64,000 nucleotides of DNA from Rhodococcus spongiicola (GCF_004011835.1 NZ_RKLN01000006.1:62001-126000); one strand, 5' to 3'; positions 18,084-25,724 are shown, counted from the stretch's first letter. Notes: generated by a model from the letters alone, not told the origin. Program-made: numbers and translations.

Positions 18084-19045
18084 GGTCGCCACACTCCTCC
18101 GCGTCGTCCGGCGTCGCGCATCCGCTCGAGCCAGTTCTCCGAGCCGGGCTCGATGCCGGTGATCGTCCAGCGCTCGCGGTTCTCGTAGCGCAGTCGAGCC
18201 TGGTAGCCAGGCTCGACGAGGTCGGCGAGGGTGCCCTTCTTGGCGAGATCGGCCCTGGCCCGGTTCAGCACCTCGAGGGTCTCGTCCAGTGTCGACAGCA
18301 GGGCGTCGCGGTTGCCCTCGCACATCGCTCGCACCAAGTCCGGCGCGCTGCTTGCGACACGGGTGCCGTCGCGGAACGAGCCCGCCGCGAGGCCCAGTGC
18401 CAGATCGCCTCCCGCGGCACCGGACAGGGCGAGGGCCTCGGCGAGCAAGTGCGGGAGGTGCGAGATGCGCGCGACGGCTGCATCGTGCTCGGCGGACTCG
18501 GCGGGCACCACCAGCGAACCGCAGTCCAGCGCGAGCTGCGCCACCTGCGACCAGATCTGGGGGTCGACGCCGTCGTCCGCGCTCACGACCCACACCGCTT
18601 CCCGGAACAGATCGACGTCCCCGGCCTGCCAGCCGGACTCCGACGTCCCCGCCATCGGATGCCCACCCACGAACCGGTCTCGCAGACCGTGTCTGGTGGC
18701 GGCCGCGGCCATCTCGGCCTTGACGCTGACCACGTCGGTGACCGGGCAGCCGGGCGCGTGCTCGGCGATCACGGCGAGCGTCGCGTCGACCGCCGGCATC
18801 GGCACCGCAATGACGATCAGCGCCTCCGATTCGGCGGCGCGGCGCAGCACGGCGGAAAGGTCGGTGTCGGCGTCGAATCCCTCGGCGCGGGCGGCGTCCA
18901 CCGTCGATGCTGAGCGGTTCCAGCCCCACGCCTTTCGGCCGGCAGCGACGGCCGCGCGGAGCAGCGACCCGCCGATCAGGCCCAGGCCGAGAACGCAGAC
19001 GTCAGGTGTGGAAACGGAGGCAGCCACCTGAACAGCTTGGCACAT
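18080..19045 (-). CDS. tyrA: Prephenate dehydrogenase
   Basis: A 321-aa NAD(P)-dependent prephenate dehydrogenase converting prephenate to 4-hydroxyphenylpyruvate in tyrosine synthesis. The Rossmann motif VLGLGLIGGSLLRAAVAAG is near residue 20, and the active-site region VVSVKAEMA and DRFVGGHPMAGTSESGW carries the conserved His and substrate loop, followed by ESAEHDAAVARISHLPHLLAEALA in the helical dimerisation domain. There is no ACT domain. ATG 19045 is used; an in-frame GTG about eight codons in is possible. The gene is coupled to the downstream amidase by a 4-base overlap and is divergent from the tadA pair with 49 bp between starts. Confidence 0.9.
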   Translation of the reverse strand: MCQAVQVAASVSTPDVCVLGLGLIGGSLLRAAVAAGRKAWGWNRSASTVDAARAEGFDADTDLSAVLRRAAESEALIVIAVPMPAVDATLAVIAEHAPGCPVTDVVSVKAEMAAAATRHGLRDRFVGGHPMAGTSESGWQAGDVDLFREAVWVVSADDGVDPQIWSQVAQLALDCGSLVVPAESAEHDAAVARISHLPHLLAEALALSGAAGGDLALGLAAGSFRDGTRVASSAPDLVRAMCEGNRDALLSTLDETLEVLNRARADLAKKGTLADLVEPGYQARLRYENRERWTITGIEPGSENWLERMRDAGRRGGVWRP

Positions 19046-19094
19046 TGACCGCGGGACTTCTTTTAGTGGCACTGAGCGGGCTACCGTTGCGCCC

Positions 19095-19634
19095 ATGGGT
19101 TCACAGCGCGCGAACAACAACAGCGCTTCCGCAAGTTCGATGGAGAAGCTCGACGGCTTCGGTGTCGCCGTCGTCCGTGAGGACGGTCGCTGGAAGTGCT
19201 CGCCGCTGACCGATGGGGCACTGACGAGCTTGCGAACTGCCGAGAAGGAACTGCTCGAGCTGCGTAGCTCCGGTGCCGTGTTCGGTCTGCTCGACGTCGA
19301 CGACGAGTTCTTCGTCATCGTCCGACCCGCCCCGACGGGCACCCATCTGCTGATCTCCGACGCGACCGCCGCCGTCGACTACGACATCGCCGCCGACGTC
19401 CTCGAAGCCCTGAATATCGAGATCCCCGACATCGACCCGGACGAACTCGACGACATCGAACCGTGGGAGGAGGGCGACCTCGGTGTCCTCGCCGACCTGG
19501 GGCTGCCGGACGCCGTGCTGGGGGTCATCGTGGCCGAGACCGACCTCTACCCGGACGAGCAGCTGACTATGATCGCGCAGCGCTGCGGCTTCGAATCGGA
19601 GCTCGCGGCCACGGTCGACAAGCTTCCCCGATGA
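19095..19634 (+). CDS. tRNA adenosine deaminase-associated protein
   Basis: A 179-aa protein matching the actinobacterial family that always sits next to tadA. Features are EKLDGFGVAVVREDGRWKCS near residue 17, a strongly acidic segment EIPDIDPDELDDIEPWEEGD at about 113-132, and a C-terminal SELATVDKLPR-type end. No catalytic motif is apparent and it is predicted cytoplasmic. The first 15 residues are low complexity and an internal ATG at 19140 could be the true start. It is followed 32 bp later by tadA, so the two likely form one transcript. It may assist the deaminase, but no biochemical role is known to me. Confidence 0.85.
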   Translation: MGSQRANNNSASASSMEKLDGFGVAVVREDGRWKCSPLTDGALTSLRTAEKELLELRSSGAVFGLLDVDDEFFVIVRPAPTGTHLLISDATAAVDYDIAADVLEALNIEIPDIDPDELDDIEPWEEGDLGVLADLGLPDAVLGVIVAETDLYPDEQLTMIAQRCGFESELAATVDKLPR

Positions 19635-19666
19635 CCTGCCCCGATGGCACAGTCAGGTAACCACTC

Positions 19667-20125
19667 ATGACTCTGCAGGACGACGAGCGGATGATCCGCG
19701 CCGCTTTGGATGCCGCGGCCGCCGCCTCGGACGCCGACGTGCCCGTCGGCGCGGTCTTGTTCGATGCGGACGGAGTGGAGTTGGCGCGTGCCGCGAATGC
19801 TCGCGAGGCCTCCGGTGACCCCACCGCACACGCGGAGATCCTGGCCCTGCGTGAGGCGGCCCGGATCCACGGCGACGGGTGGCGGCTCGAGGGCGCCACA
19901 CTCGCGGTGACGCTCGAGCCGTGCACGATGTGCGCGGGTGCGCTGGTACTCGCCCGCGTCAAGCGAGTGGTGTTCGGGGCGTGGGAACCCAAGACCGGTG
20001 CCGTCGGTTCACTGTGGGACGTGGTCCGCGATCGGCGTCTGACACACCGTCCGCAGGTGCGCGGCGGGGTGCTCGAAGACGAATGCGCGGGACTTCTCGA
20101 GAGCTTCTTCCAAGATCAGCGCTGA
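19667..20125 (+). CDS. tadA: tRNA-specific adenosine deaminase TadA
   Basis: A 152-aa zinc deaminase that converts A34 to inosine in tRNA-Arg(ACG). The zinc and proton-shuttle residues are in HAEILALREAARI (His and Glu) and LEPCTMCAGALVLARVKRVV (two Cys). DVPVGAVLFDADGVELARAAN and VGSLWDVVRDRRLTHRPQV are typical of the bacterial TadA family, and the length matches. ATG 19667 has no alternative nearby. Cytoplasmic. It is preceded by its associated-protein gene and followed by a tRNA-Ser. Confidence 0.95.
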   Translation: MTLQDDERMIRAALDAAAAASDADVPVGAVLFDADGVELARAANAREASGDPTAHAEILALREAARIHGDGWRLEGATLAVTLEPCTMCAGALVLARVKRVVFGAWEPKTGAVGSLWDVVRDRRLTHRPQVRGGVLEDECAGLLESFFQDQR

Positions 20126-20198
20126 CGATCCCGAACCGGAAAATACTCTCCTACCTGCCGATTTCGGTCTCAGTGGCACGTTAGGTACAGTCTTTGGC

Positions 20199-20289
20199 GG
20201 TGGCGTGTCCGAGCGGCCTAAGGAGCACGCCTCGAAAGCGTGTGACGGGTAACCCCCGTCCGAGGGTTCGAATCCCTCCGCCACCGCCA
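20199..20289 (+). tRNA. tRNA-Ser, anticodon CGA
   Basis: A 91-nt type II tRNA with the 3' CCA encoded. The acceptor stem pairs GGTGGCG (20199-20205) with CGCCACC, discriminator G. The anticodon arm is CACGC-CTCGAAA-GCGTG, giving anticodon CGA for UCG codons. The long variable arm (about 20248-20268) is diagnostic of serine, and the T arm carries GGTTCGAATCC. It is followed at once by a strong terminator. Confidence 0.95.
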
Positions 20290-20290
20290 A

Positions 20291-20324
20291 AGCCTCCCAT
20301 CTGCATTACAGGTGGGAGGCTTTT
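20291..20324 (+). terminator. Rho-independent terminator of tRNA-Ser(CGA)
   Basis: A 13-bp stem (20291-20303 with 20309-20321, one G-T wobble) and 5-base loop, running straight into TTTTCTT, two bases after the tRNA 3' end. Confidence 0.88.
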
Positions 20325-20382
20325 CTTGTGCCACGCCCGACTAGCCGAACCTCGAACGATCGAGGGTGGTCACGCCTCACGC

Positions 20383-21252
20383 TTACCCCTTCTTGACCAA
20401 GGAGAACTGCATAACGTCAATACGTCCGCTGCGGAACTGTTCCGCGGCGCCTGTCAGGTATTTCATGTACCGCTCATAGGTCTCTTCCGAGGCGATCCGG
20501 ACGGCGTCGTCATGATGGGCCGCGAGCGCAGCGGCCCACAGGTCCAATGTGCGGGCATAGTGCGGCTGCAGCGGCTGAATCCGCTCGACACCGAACCCCG
20601 CTTGCTCGGCCGGGGTGGTAACCCATTGCGGTTCGGGTAGCTGAGCGCCCCTGAAAATCTCTCGAACGATGAAAACGGCAAAGCGAATGTAGTCCTCGGT
20701 GACGGGGATGCCCATCTTCTCCAGGGATCCTCGCTGGTAGGCGACGATCGAGTGCAGCAACATACGTCCATTCGGGGGAAGGAGATCCCGGCACCTGCCG
20801 AAGAACGTGTCGTAGCGGTGACGGCGGAAGTGCTCGAATGCACCGATGCTGACGATGCGGTCCACCGGCTCGTTGAAATCCTCCCAGCCCTGTAGGCGGA
20901 CCTCTGCGGTCCGCTGAGGTCGCGGGTTCGAGCGGAGGAGAGTGGTTGCGTGTTGGTACTGGTTTTCGCTGAGGGTGAGACCGATGACGTTGACATCGTA
21001 TTTTTCGAGGGCGCGCAGCATCGTCGAGCCCCAGCCGCAGCCGATGTCGAGCAGCGTCATGCCCGGATGCAGGTCGCACTTGCCGAGCGAGAGATCGATC
21101 TTGGCCAGCTGCGCTTGCTCGAGTGTCATGTCTTCACGCTCGAAGTAGGCGCAGCTGTAGGTCATGCTCGGATCGAGGAACAGCTGGAAGAAGTCATCGG
21201 ACAGGTCGTAGTGGGACTGCACTTGCTTGAAATAGGGCTTGAAATCCGGCAT
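20383..21252 (-). CDS. Mycolic acid cyclopropane synthase-type methyltransferase
   Basis: A 289-aa SAM-dependent methyltransferase of the CmaA/MmaA/PcaA family, which modifies double bonds of mycolic or membrane fatty acyl chains. Family markers are VQSHYDLSDDFFQLFLDPSM, SCAYFEREDMTLEQAQ, the SAM motif LLDIGCGWGSTMLRALEKY, IVSIGAFEHFRRHRYDTFF and FVIVREIFRGAQLPE. ATG 21252 is preferred over ATG 21276 because AAGG lies about 8 bases upstream of it and the family N terminus is PDFKPYFKQVQ. It stands alone beside tRNA-Ser and a transposase scrap. Which lipid it modifies is unknown. Confidence 0.88.
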   Translation of the reverse strand: MPDFKPYFKQVQSHYDLSDDFFQLFLDPSMTYSCAYFEREDMTLEQAQLAKIDLSLGKCDLHPGMTLLDIGCGWGSTMLRALEKYDVNVIGLTLSENQYQHATTLLRSNPRPQRTAEVRLQGWEDFNEPVDRIVSIGAFEHFRRHRYDTFFGRCRDLLPPNGRMLLHSIVAYQRGSLEKMGIPVTEDYIRFAVFIVREIFRGAQLPEPQWVTTPAEQAGFGVERIQPLQPHYARTLDLWAAALAAHHDDAVRIASEETYERYMKYLTGAAEQFRSGRIDVMQFSLVKKG

Positions 21253-21681
21253 CCGAAGATCCTTACTTCGACCCATCGGGGCAGTTCACGGTCTCCTCGC
21301 CACGGGAGACGCCTCTCTCGAACGTACCTGAGTACGACCTCCAGCAGTACGACGCAGCCACGATCATTCGGTGATCCGGCGCCGGTTCATCGACGGCCTG
21401 TCGGGCAAAGGGTCCGGGATCTGAGGTTCGTCGGAATGGGTGGGCGCACAACGGCCTTCGACGGAGACTATCCGCCGAGACAGACATCCAGAGCTGCGAT
21501 CGCTTGCCGCCGAGTGGTCGTCTTCGATCGCGTCCACGGCGTCGTCGCCATCTGACGCGTGGACCAAACCCCGGTGAACACCGCGCCGATAATCGGGATG
21601 TACCTGCGCGCGATCACCGACGTCCGCTCTGGACGGATCGTGGGCTACTCGATCGACTCATGAAGCGATGGGGATGACGAC
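21253..21681. other. 429-bp gene-poor region with transposase remains
   Basis: Between the cyclopropane synthase-type gene and the F420-type oxidoreductase. Apart from the transposase fragment at 21556-21663 the six frames hold only short unconvincing ORFs. No terminal inverted repeats were found by eye. Confidence 0.5.
21556..21663 (+). pseudogene. IS3-family transposase (OrfB integrase domain) fragment
   Basis: A 35-codon open stretch, without a start and closed by TGA, whose last residues read MYLRAITDVRSGRIVGYSID. This is the DDE integrase-core segment around the second catalytic Asp of IS3/IS150-type OrfB (typically LYL..I.DV.S.RIVGYS..). Sequence on both sides does not continue the domain, so this is a decayed scrap of an insertion sequence. 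Confidence 0.6.
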
Positions 21682-22647
21682 ATGCAAGTGGGCTACAAGT
21701 TGGTGACCGAGGCGTTCGAGCCGAAGGAGATTGTGCGTCAGGCCGTGGAGGCGGAGCGAGCCGGTTTCGACTTTGTGGATATGAGCGACCACTACCACCC
21801 GTGGCTGTACAGCCTCGGACATTCGGGGTTCGTGTGGTCGATGCTGGGTGCCGCAGCGGCCAAGACCAACACGATCGGGCTGGTCACGGGCGTCACCTGT
21901 CCTTCGATCCGAATCCACCCCGCGATCATCGCGCAGGCCGCGGCGACCACGGCCATTCTCAGCGAGGGCCGCTTCACTCTGGGAGTCGGGTCGGGAGAGC
22001 GGCTCAACGAGCACGTGGTCGGTGGAGCCTGGCCGGCGGTGCGTGTCCGGCATCGGATGTTGCGCGAATCGATCGAGATCATCCGCCTGCTGTGGTCTGG
22101 TGGGAATCAGTCCTATGAGGGCAAGTACCTCACTCTCGATGAGGCGCGCGTCTTCGACCTTCCCGATGTGCCTCCGGCGATCGCGGTGGCGGCCGGCGGT
22201 CCGGCATCCGTCAGACTCGCCGCGGAACTCGGCGACGGTCTCTTCACGACAAGACCGAAACTCGAACTGCTGAGGGGCTACGCGAAAGCCGGTGGATCGG
22301 GGCCGAAGTATGCATCGCTGGCGATGTCATGGGCGCGCGACGAGCACACCGCCGTCGAATCGGCGCACCGATTACTCAAGTTCGGCGTGTTGGGGTGGAA
22401 CGTCCTGACCGAACTGAAGAACACCGCCGACTACGAGTCGGTGTTGTCCTTCGTTCGTCCCGAGGATGTCAGTGAGGCGATAACCTGCGGGCCGGAGGTG
22501 CAGCAACACGTCGAGGCGGCGCGCGCGTACGTCGATGCCGGAGTCGATCATCTGACACTGCAGAACGCTGGTCCGGACGTGGACGCGTTCTTCGAGTTCT
22601 TCTCCACTGAGTTGAGTGCGCCCCTTCGGGCCCTGGCACGCTCGTGA
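21682..22647 (+). CDS. G6PDH-family F420-dependent oxidoreductase (LLM class)
   Basis: A 321-aa luciferase-like TIM-barrel protein of the branch that includes F420-dependent glucose-6-phosphate dehydrogenase (TIGR03557-like). Recognisable stretches: VGYKLVTEAFEPKEIVRQAV, FDFVDMSDHYHPWLYSLGHS, IGLVTGVTCPSIRIHPAIIA, EGRFTLGVGSGERLNEHVVG, and PAIAVAAGGPASVRLAAELG for cofactor phosphate binding. It would use reduced or oxidised F420 in the cytoplasm; the substrate is not known and need not be glucose-6-phosphate. GGGGATGACG upstream provides a weak Shine-Dalgarno. Monocistronic in appearance. Confidence 0.82.
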   Translation: MQVGYKLVTEAFEPKEIVRQAVEAERAGFDFVDMSDHYHPWLYSLGHSGFVWSMLGAAAAKTNTIGLVTGVTCPSIRIHPAIIAQAAATTAILSEGRFTLGVGSGERLNEHVVGGAWPAVRVRHRMLRESIEIIRLLWSGGNQSYEGKYLTLDEARVFDLPDVPPAIAVAAGGPASVRLAAELGDGLFTTRPKLELLRGYAKAGGSGPKYASLAMSWARDEHTAVESAHRLLKFGVLGWNVLTELKNTADYESVLSFVRPEDVSEAITCGPEVQQHVEAARAYVDAGVDHLTLQNAGPDVDAFFEFFSTELSAPLRALARS

Positions 22648-22690
22648 CGGCCGAAACTCTCCGTGGATGCCGCCGTCCCCAATCTGTGAA

Positions 22691-22921
22691 CTATTGCTGA
22701 TGCTGAGCATTGGCGCGGGCCGCCAACGTTGACCGGAGGGCAACTTCCCCGTTCCACCGATCCAACGCTGCCTTCTGCCGGCGCCGCCGGAACGAGGCGA
22801 CGAACTTGGACCAAGCCAAGGCGAGGCCGGTGATCACTGCCGCGGCCACCATCCACTTCCAGTACGACAGCACGAACGCCAGAACCACCAACGCGCCGAT
22901 CCAAACAAGAGCGTTCTTCAC
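22691..22921 (-). CDS. Small membrane protein, 76 aa
   Basis: A 76-aa protein with two predicted membrane segments at about residues 4-20 (ALVWIGALVVLAFVLSY) and 25-44 (MVAAAVITGLALAWSKFVA), then a basic cytoplasmic stretch FRRRRQKAALDRW and a polar tail. I do not recognise the family. It starts with ATG at 22921 behind a GGAGG-like GGGAGGG sequence. It is convergent with the F420-type oxidoreductase. Confidence 0.55.
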   Translation of the reverse strand: MKNALVWIGALVVLAFVLSYWKWMVAAAVITGLALAWSKFVASFRRRRQKAALDRWNGEVALRSTLAARANAQHQQ

Positions 22922-23203
22922 ACAACCCTCCCAACGTCGGAAGCGACCAGCGCGTGCTCGAGCGCGCTAGTCGCGCTGCTCTTGCTTCACGCGGTGCTCC
23001 TCAGCCTCAACAAGACTGTGCGTGAACCGAACTGCGGCATTCGCTGGGACGTCTCGTATGTGCACTTCGACGCATTCACGCCGACATTCGATTGGACCAG
23101 TCGGTAGGGAGTGCCCTCAACCCCCAGATTCCGGCCGGGGCAAGCTTCCGCTGCCCCTCATCGAGCTACGCAACCTGTCCGGGCCGGTAGCCTGGCGCAA
23201 GCA
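22922..23203. other. Intergenic region, 282 bp
   Basis: Between the small membrane protein and the TPP riboswitch. It should contain the promoter for the riboswitch-controlled transcript. Only short ORFs without supporting features are seen. Confidence 0.4.
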
Positions 23204-23282
23204 CTCGACACGGGGTGTCGGTAGCGGCTGAAAGAACACCCGTCGAACCTGATCTCGATCATGCGAGCGAAGGGATGCCGAG
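23204..23282 (+). promoter_or_regulatory. TPP riboswitch (THI box)
   Basis: The aptamer core is present in order: CGGGGTGTC (P2 5' strand), GGCTGAAAGA, ACACCCGTCGAACCTGATC and the 3' block ATGCGAGCGAAGGGA. P1 forms between CTCGACA (23204-23210) and TGCCGAG (23276-23282) with one mismatch; P2 between GGGTGT (23213-23218) and ACACCC (23236-23241); P5 between CTCG (23254-23257) and CGAG (23264-23267). Two deviations: the near-invariant CUGAGA is CUGAAA here (23228-23233), and P3 is reduced to at most two pairs. It lies 64 bp upstream of the SDR start. TPP binding normally represses the downstream genes. Confidence 0.85.
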
Positions 23283-23285
23283 CCG

Positions 23286-23338
23286 GCGACGGACCTGCGG
23301 CCCGTCGCTGTCGTGCGCCCTTCCCGGATTTGGGAAGG
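23286..23338 (+). promoter_or_regulatory. Riboswitch expression platform with SD-sequestering hairpin
   Basis: Two hairpins follow the aptamer. The first pairs GCGACGG (23286-23292) with CCGTCGC (23302-23308). The second pairs CCTTCCC (23319-23325) with GGGAAGG (23332-23338); its 3' arm contains the Shine-Dalgarno GGAAGG, 7 bases before ATG 23346. No T tract follows, so control is probably at translation initiation. Confidence 0.7.
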
Positions 23339-23345
23339 AACGAGG

Positions 23346-24122
23346 ATGTCAACGAGGATGTCACTGCAGAACCAGCTTGTGCTCGTCACGGGGGCCGGGC
23401 GCGGTCTCGGTCGTCACATTGCGCGCGCGTTCGGGGACGAAGGCGCGGCCGTCGTTCTCAACTATCGGCGTAGCGGCGAGGCTGCGCACGCCCTCGCCGA
23501 GAACATCGGCGGGGATCGTGCCGTCGCTCTCGGGGCCGACGTGACCGACCGAACCCAAGTCGCCGCCTTGTTCACTCAGGCCCGGGAGCACTTCGGTCGG
23601 CCGATCACCACGGTGGTCAACAACGCGTTGCCCGACTACTCATTCAACGGCGACGCGCGTGCGAAGGCGGGCGAGATTGGCTACGGCGACTTCGCCACCC
23701 AACTGGAGGGCGTCGTCGGTGGCGCGGTGAATACGATCCAGGCGGCACTTCCCGGTATGCGCGACGCCGGCGGTGGCACCGTCGTCAACATCGGCACCAA
23801 CCTGTTCCAGCATCCGGTGGTTCCATATCACGACTACACCGCGTCCAAGGCGGCGCTGCTGTCGCTGACGCGTACCTTCGCGGCGGACCTCGGACCGGAC
23901 GGGATCCGCGTGAACATGGTCTCCGGTGGGCTGCTGCGCACCACGGATGCCTCGGCGGCGACTCCGGACGCGGTGTTCGATGTGGTCGCCGCATCCACCC
24001 CGCTGCGCAAGGTCACCACCCCCGAGGAGTTCGCCGCGGCGGTGCTGTTCTTCGCTTCCGATTGGTCGCGGGCCGTGACCGGACAGAATCTGGTGGTCGA
24101 CGGCGGGTTGGTCATGAACTGA
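23346..24122 (+). CDS. Short-chain dehydrogenase under TPP riboswitch control
   Basis: A 258-aa classical SDR (3-oxoacyl-ACP reductase-like). The cofactor motif is VLVTGAGRGLGRHIARAFG, with VVLNYRRSGEAA suggesting NADP; the NAG-like motif is VVNNALPDYSF; the catalytic Ser is replaced or shifted in VVNIGTNLFQHPVV, while Tyr and Lys are in YHDYTASKAALLSLTRTFA; the end GQNLVVDGGLVMN is typical. It is the first gene after the THI box and shares a TGATG stop-start overlap with the monooxygenase. Its role is presumably linked to thiamin or a thiamin moiety because of the riboswitch; the reaction is unknown. Thiamin-regulated SDRs have, as far as I recall, been noted before in regulon comparisons, but I cannot check orthology. 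Confidence 0.85.
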   Translation: MSTRMSLQNQLVLVTGAGRGLGRHIARAFGDEGAAVVLNYRRSGEAAHALAENIGGDRAVALGADVTDRTQVAALFTQAREHFGRPITTVVNNALPDYSFNGDARAKAGEIGYGDFATQLEGVVGGAVNTIQAALPGMRDAGGGTVVNIGTNLFQHPVVPYHDYTASKAALLSLTRTFAADLGPDGIRVNMVSGGLLRTTDASAATPDAVFDVVAASTPLRKVTTPEEFAAAVLFFASDWSRAVTGQNLVVDGGLVMN

Positions 24123-25450
24123 TGTCGGCTCCGCGCACCCTTCACCTCAACGCGTTCCTCTACGGAGTCGGCCACCACTCGGCGGCATGGCGTCACCCGG
24201 GCTCGCCTGCGGAGCGGATCGGCGACATCGCCTTTTTCGAGGAACTGGCGCGCACCGCCGAGCGGGGCTGCCTCGACGCGGTGTTCTTTGCCGATGGGCA
24301 CAGTGTCAATCCGAAGTACACCGCCGGGACGACCTGGTTCCTCGAGCCGCTGACCGCGTTGTCCGCAATGGCGCGTGCCACCACGCGGATCGGGTTGGTC
24401 ACCACGGTCTCCGCGAGCTTCTTCACGCCGTTCCATGCCGCTCGCATGCTCGCCTCGCTCGATCACATCAGCGGCGGACGCGCGGGGGCGAACATCGTGA
24501 CGTCGATGTTCGACGACGAGGCTCGCAACCACGGATTCGACGCCCTGCCAGCTCACGCCGAGCGATACGCGCGAGCCGAGGAGTTCATCGAGGTCCTCAT
24601 CGCATTGTGGGACTCCTGGGGTGAGGGTGCGCTCGTCGTCGACCGGGCCGGCGGCCGCTTCCTCGACGCCGATGCCGTTCGGCGGATCGACCACCGCGGC
24701 ACCCACTTCCGGGTGGACGGCCCGCTCACGGTGCCGCGTTGCCCGCAGGGTCGGCCCGTGTTGTTCCAGGCGGGCGCCTCCGAGGTGGGCCGCAACCTCG
24801 CTGCGCGGTACGCCGAGGCCGTCTATTCCGTGGCGTGGGACCTGCCCGCGGCGCTCGGCTACGCCACCGACCTACGCGGCCGCGTCGCCGCGGCGGGGCG
24901 AGAGCCGCGATCGGTCGCGATCCTGCCGGGCCTGGTCACGTACGTCGGCCGGACCGAAGACGAAGCCCGCGCCAAGAAGGCGGAACTCGACTCCCTGCTC
25001 GATACCGACGCCGCGATCGCTCAACTCGGCGTTTTCACTGGCCAGGACTACACCGCGCACGACCTCGACGCGGTCGTCGCCGACCTGCCACCCGCCGAGC
25101 AGTTCACCGGCCCGCAGGGCCGCTACACCACTGTGCAGCGGATCATCGAAACGCGACGGCCAACTTTGCGTGAGTTGCTCGGCTACCTAGCCGCCGGAGG
25201 CGGCCACGCCACCCTGATCGGCACACCCGAATCGATCGCCGACCATATCGAGGAGTGGTTCGTCGCCGGCGCCTGCGGCGGATTCAATCTGATGTGCCCG
25301 GCGTATCCGGATTCGCTCGACGACTTCGTCGACCTGGTCGTGCCGGAGCTGCAGCGGCGTGGCCTGTTCCGCCCGGCCTACCCGGGCCACACACTGCGAG
25401 ACACGTTGGGGCTGCCGGTGCCGGCAGCCGCGCGGCGCGAACCTCGGTGA
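24122..25450 (+). CDS. NtaA/SnaA/DszA-family FMN-dependent monooxygenase, riboswitch operon
   Basis: A 442-aa bacterial luciferase-like flavin monooxygenase of the NtaA/SnaA/DszA branch. Typical stretches: LHLNAFLYGVGHHSAAWRHP, LDAVFFADGHSVNP, EPLTALSAMARATTRIGLVT, SASFFTPFHAARMLASLDHI, SGGRAGANIVTSMFDDEARN, GPLTVPRCPQGRPVLFQAGA and FNLMCPAYPDSLDDFVDLVV. Members use FMNH2 from a partner reductase and O2 to oxygenate N- or S-containing small molecules. The ATG overlaps the SDR stop, so both are governed by the upstream TPP riboswitch. A natural hypothesis is oxidation of thiamin, its thiazole or its pyrimidine moiety, but no flavin reductase or transporter is adjacent. Confidence 0.85.
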   Translation: MSAPRTLHLNAFLYGVGHHSAAWRHPGSPAERIGDIAFFEELARTAERGCLDAVFFADGHSVNPKYTAGTTWFLEPLTALSAMARATTRIGLVTTVSASFFTPFHAARMLASLDHISGGRAGANIVTSMFDDEARNHGFDALPAHAERYARAEEFIEVLIALWDSWGEGALVVDRAGGRFLDADAVRRIDHRGTHFRVDGPLTVPRCPQGRPVLFQAGASEVGRNLAARYAEAVYSVAWDLPAALGYATDLRGRVAAAGREPRSVAILPGLVTYVGRTEDEARAKKAELDSLLDTDAAIAQLGVFTGQDYTAHDLDAVVADLPPAEQFTGPQGRYTTVQRIIETRRPTLRELLGYLAAGGGHATLIGTPESIADHIEEWFVAGACGGFNLMCPAYPDSLDDFVDLVVPELQRRGLFRPAYPGHTLRDTLGLPVPAAARREPR

Positions 25451-25575
25451 CGCGCGTCCCTGTGCGCCAACCGGAGGACCTCACGACGCGGAAACGATGA
25501 TCCGTAGCGGATTGTGTGAAGAGTTGTCCCGTAGGCTTCCGATACAGCTTGGATGGCGACCCTCGGGAGTAAGAC

Positions 25576-25722
25576 GTGGCGCAGAAGGTAGTTGTCGAAT
25601 TCATCGATGATCTTGATGGCGGGCGTATCGACTTCGGCAGCGGAACGAGCATTCTCGCGGTCGAGGTGACCCGTGGCCGCGTCGGGGTTGCCCCCGTCAA
25701 GGCATTCGCGGCAGCGCACTAG
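25576..25722 (+). CDS. Truncated Lsr2-like protein (N-terminal domain only), 48 aa
   Basis: A GTG-initiated 48-codon gene behind GGGAG. It begins MAQKVVVEFIDDLDGGRIDF, which matches the start of Lsr2 (MA.KV.V...DD.DG), the nucleoid-associated xenogeneic silencer of actinobacteria. The remainder (VEVTRGRVGVAPVKAFAAAH) is short and lacks the C-terminal DNA-binding domain with its RGR hook, as well as most of the dimerisation helix. It may be a decayed lsr2 paralogue or a deliberate N-terminal-only form. Its stop is 2 bp before the next gene, with which it is probably co-translated. Confidence 0.55.
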   Translation: MAQKVVVEFIDDLDGGRIDFGSGTSILAVEVTRGRVGVAPVKAFAAAH

Positions 25723-25724
25723 CC

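Noticed and set aside
23022-23231. Small plus-strand ORF overlapping the riboswitch
   Set aside because: No ribosome site, no similarity, and it runs through the aptamer.
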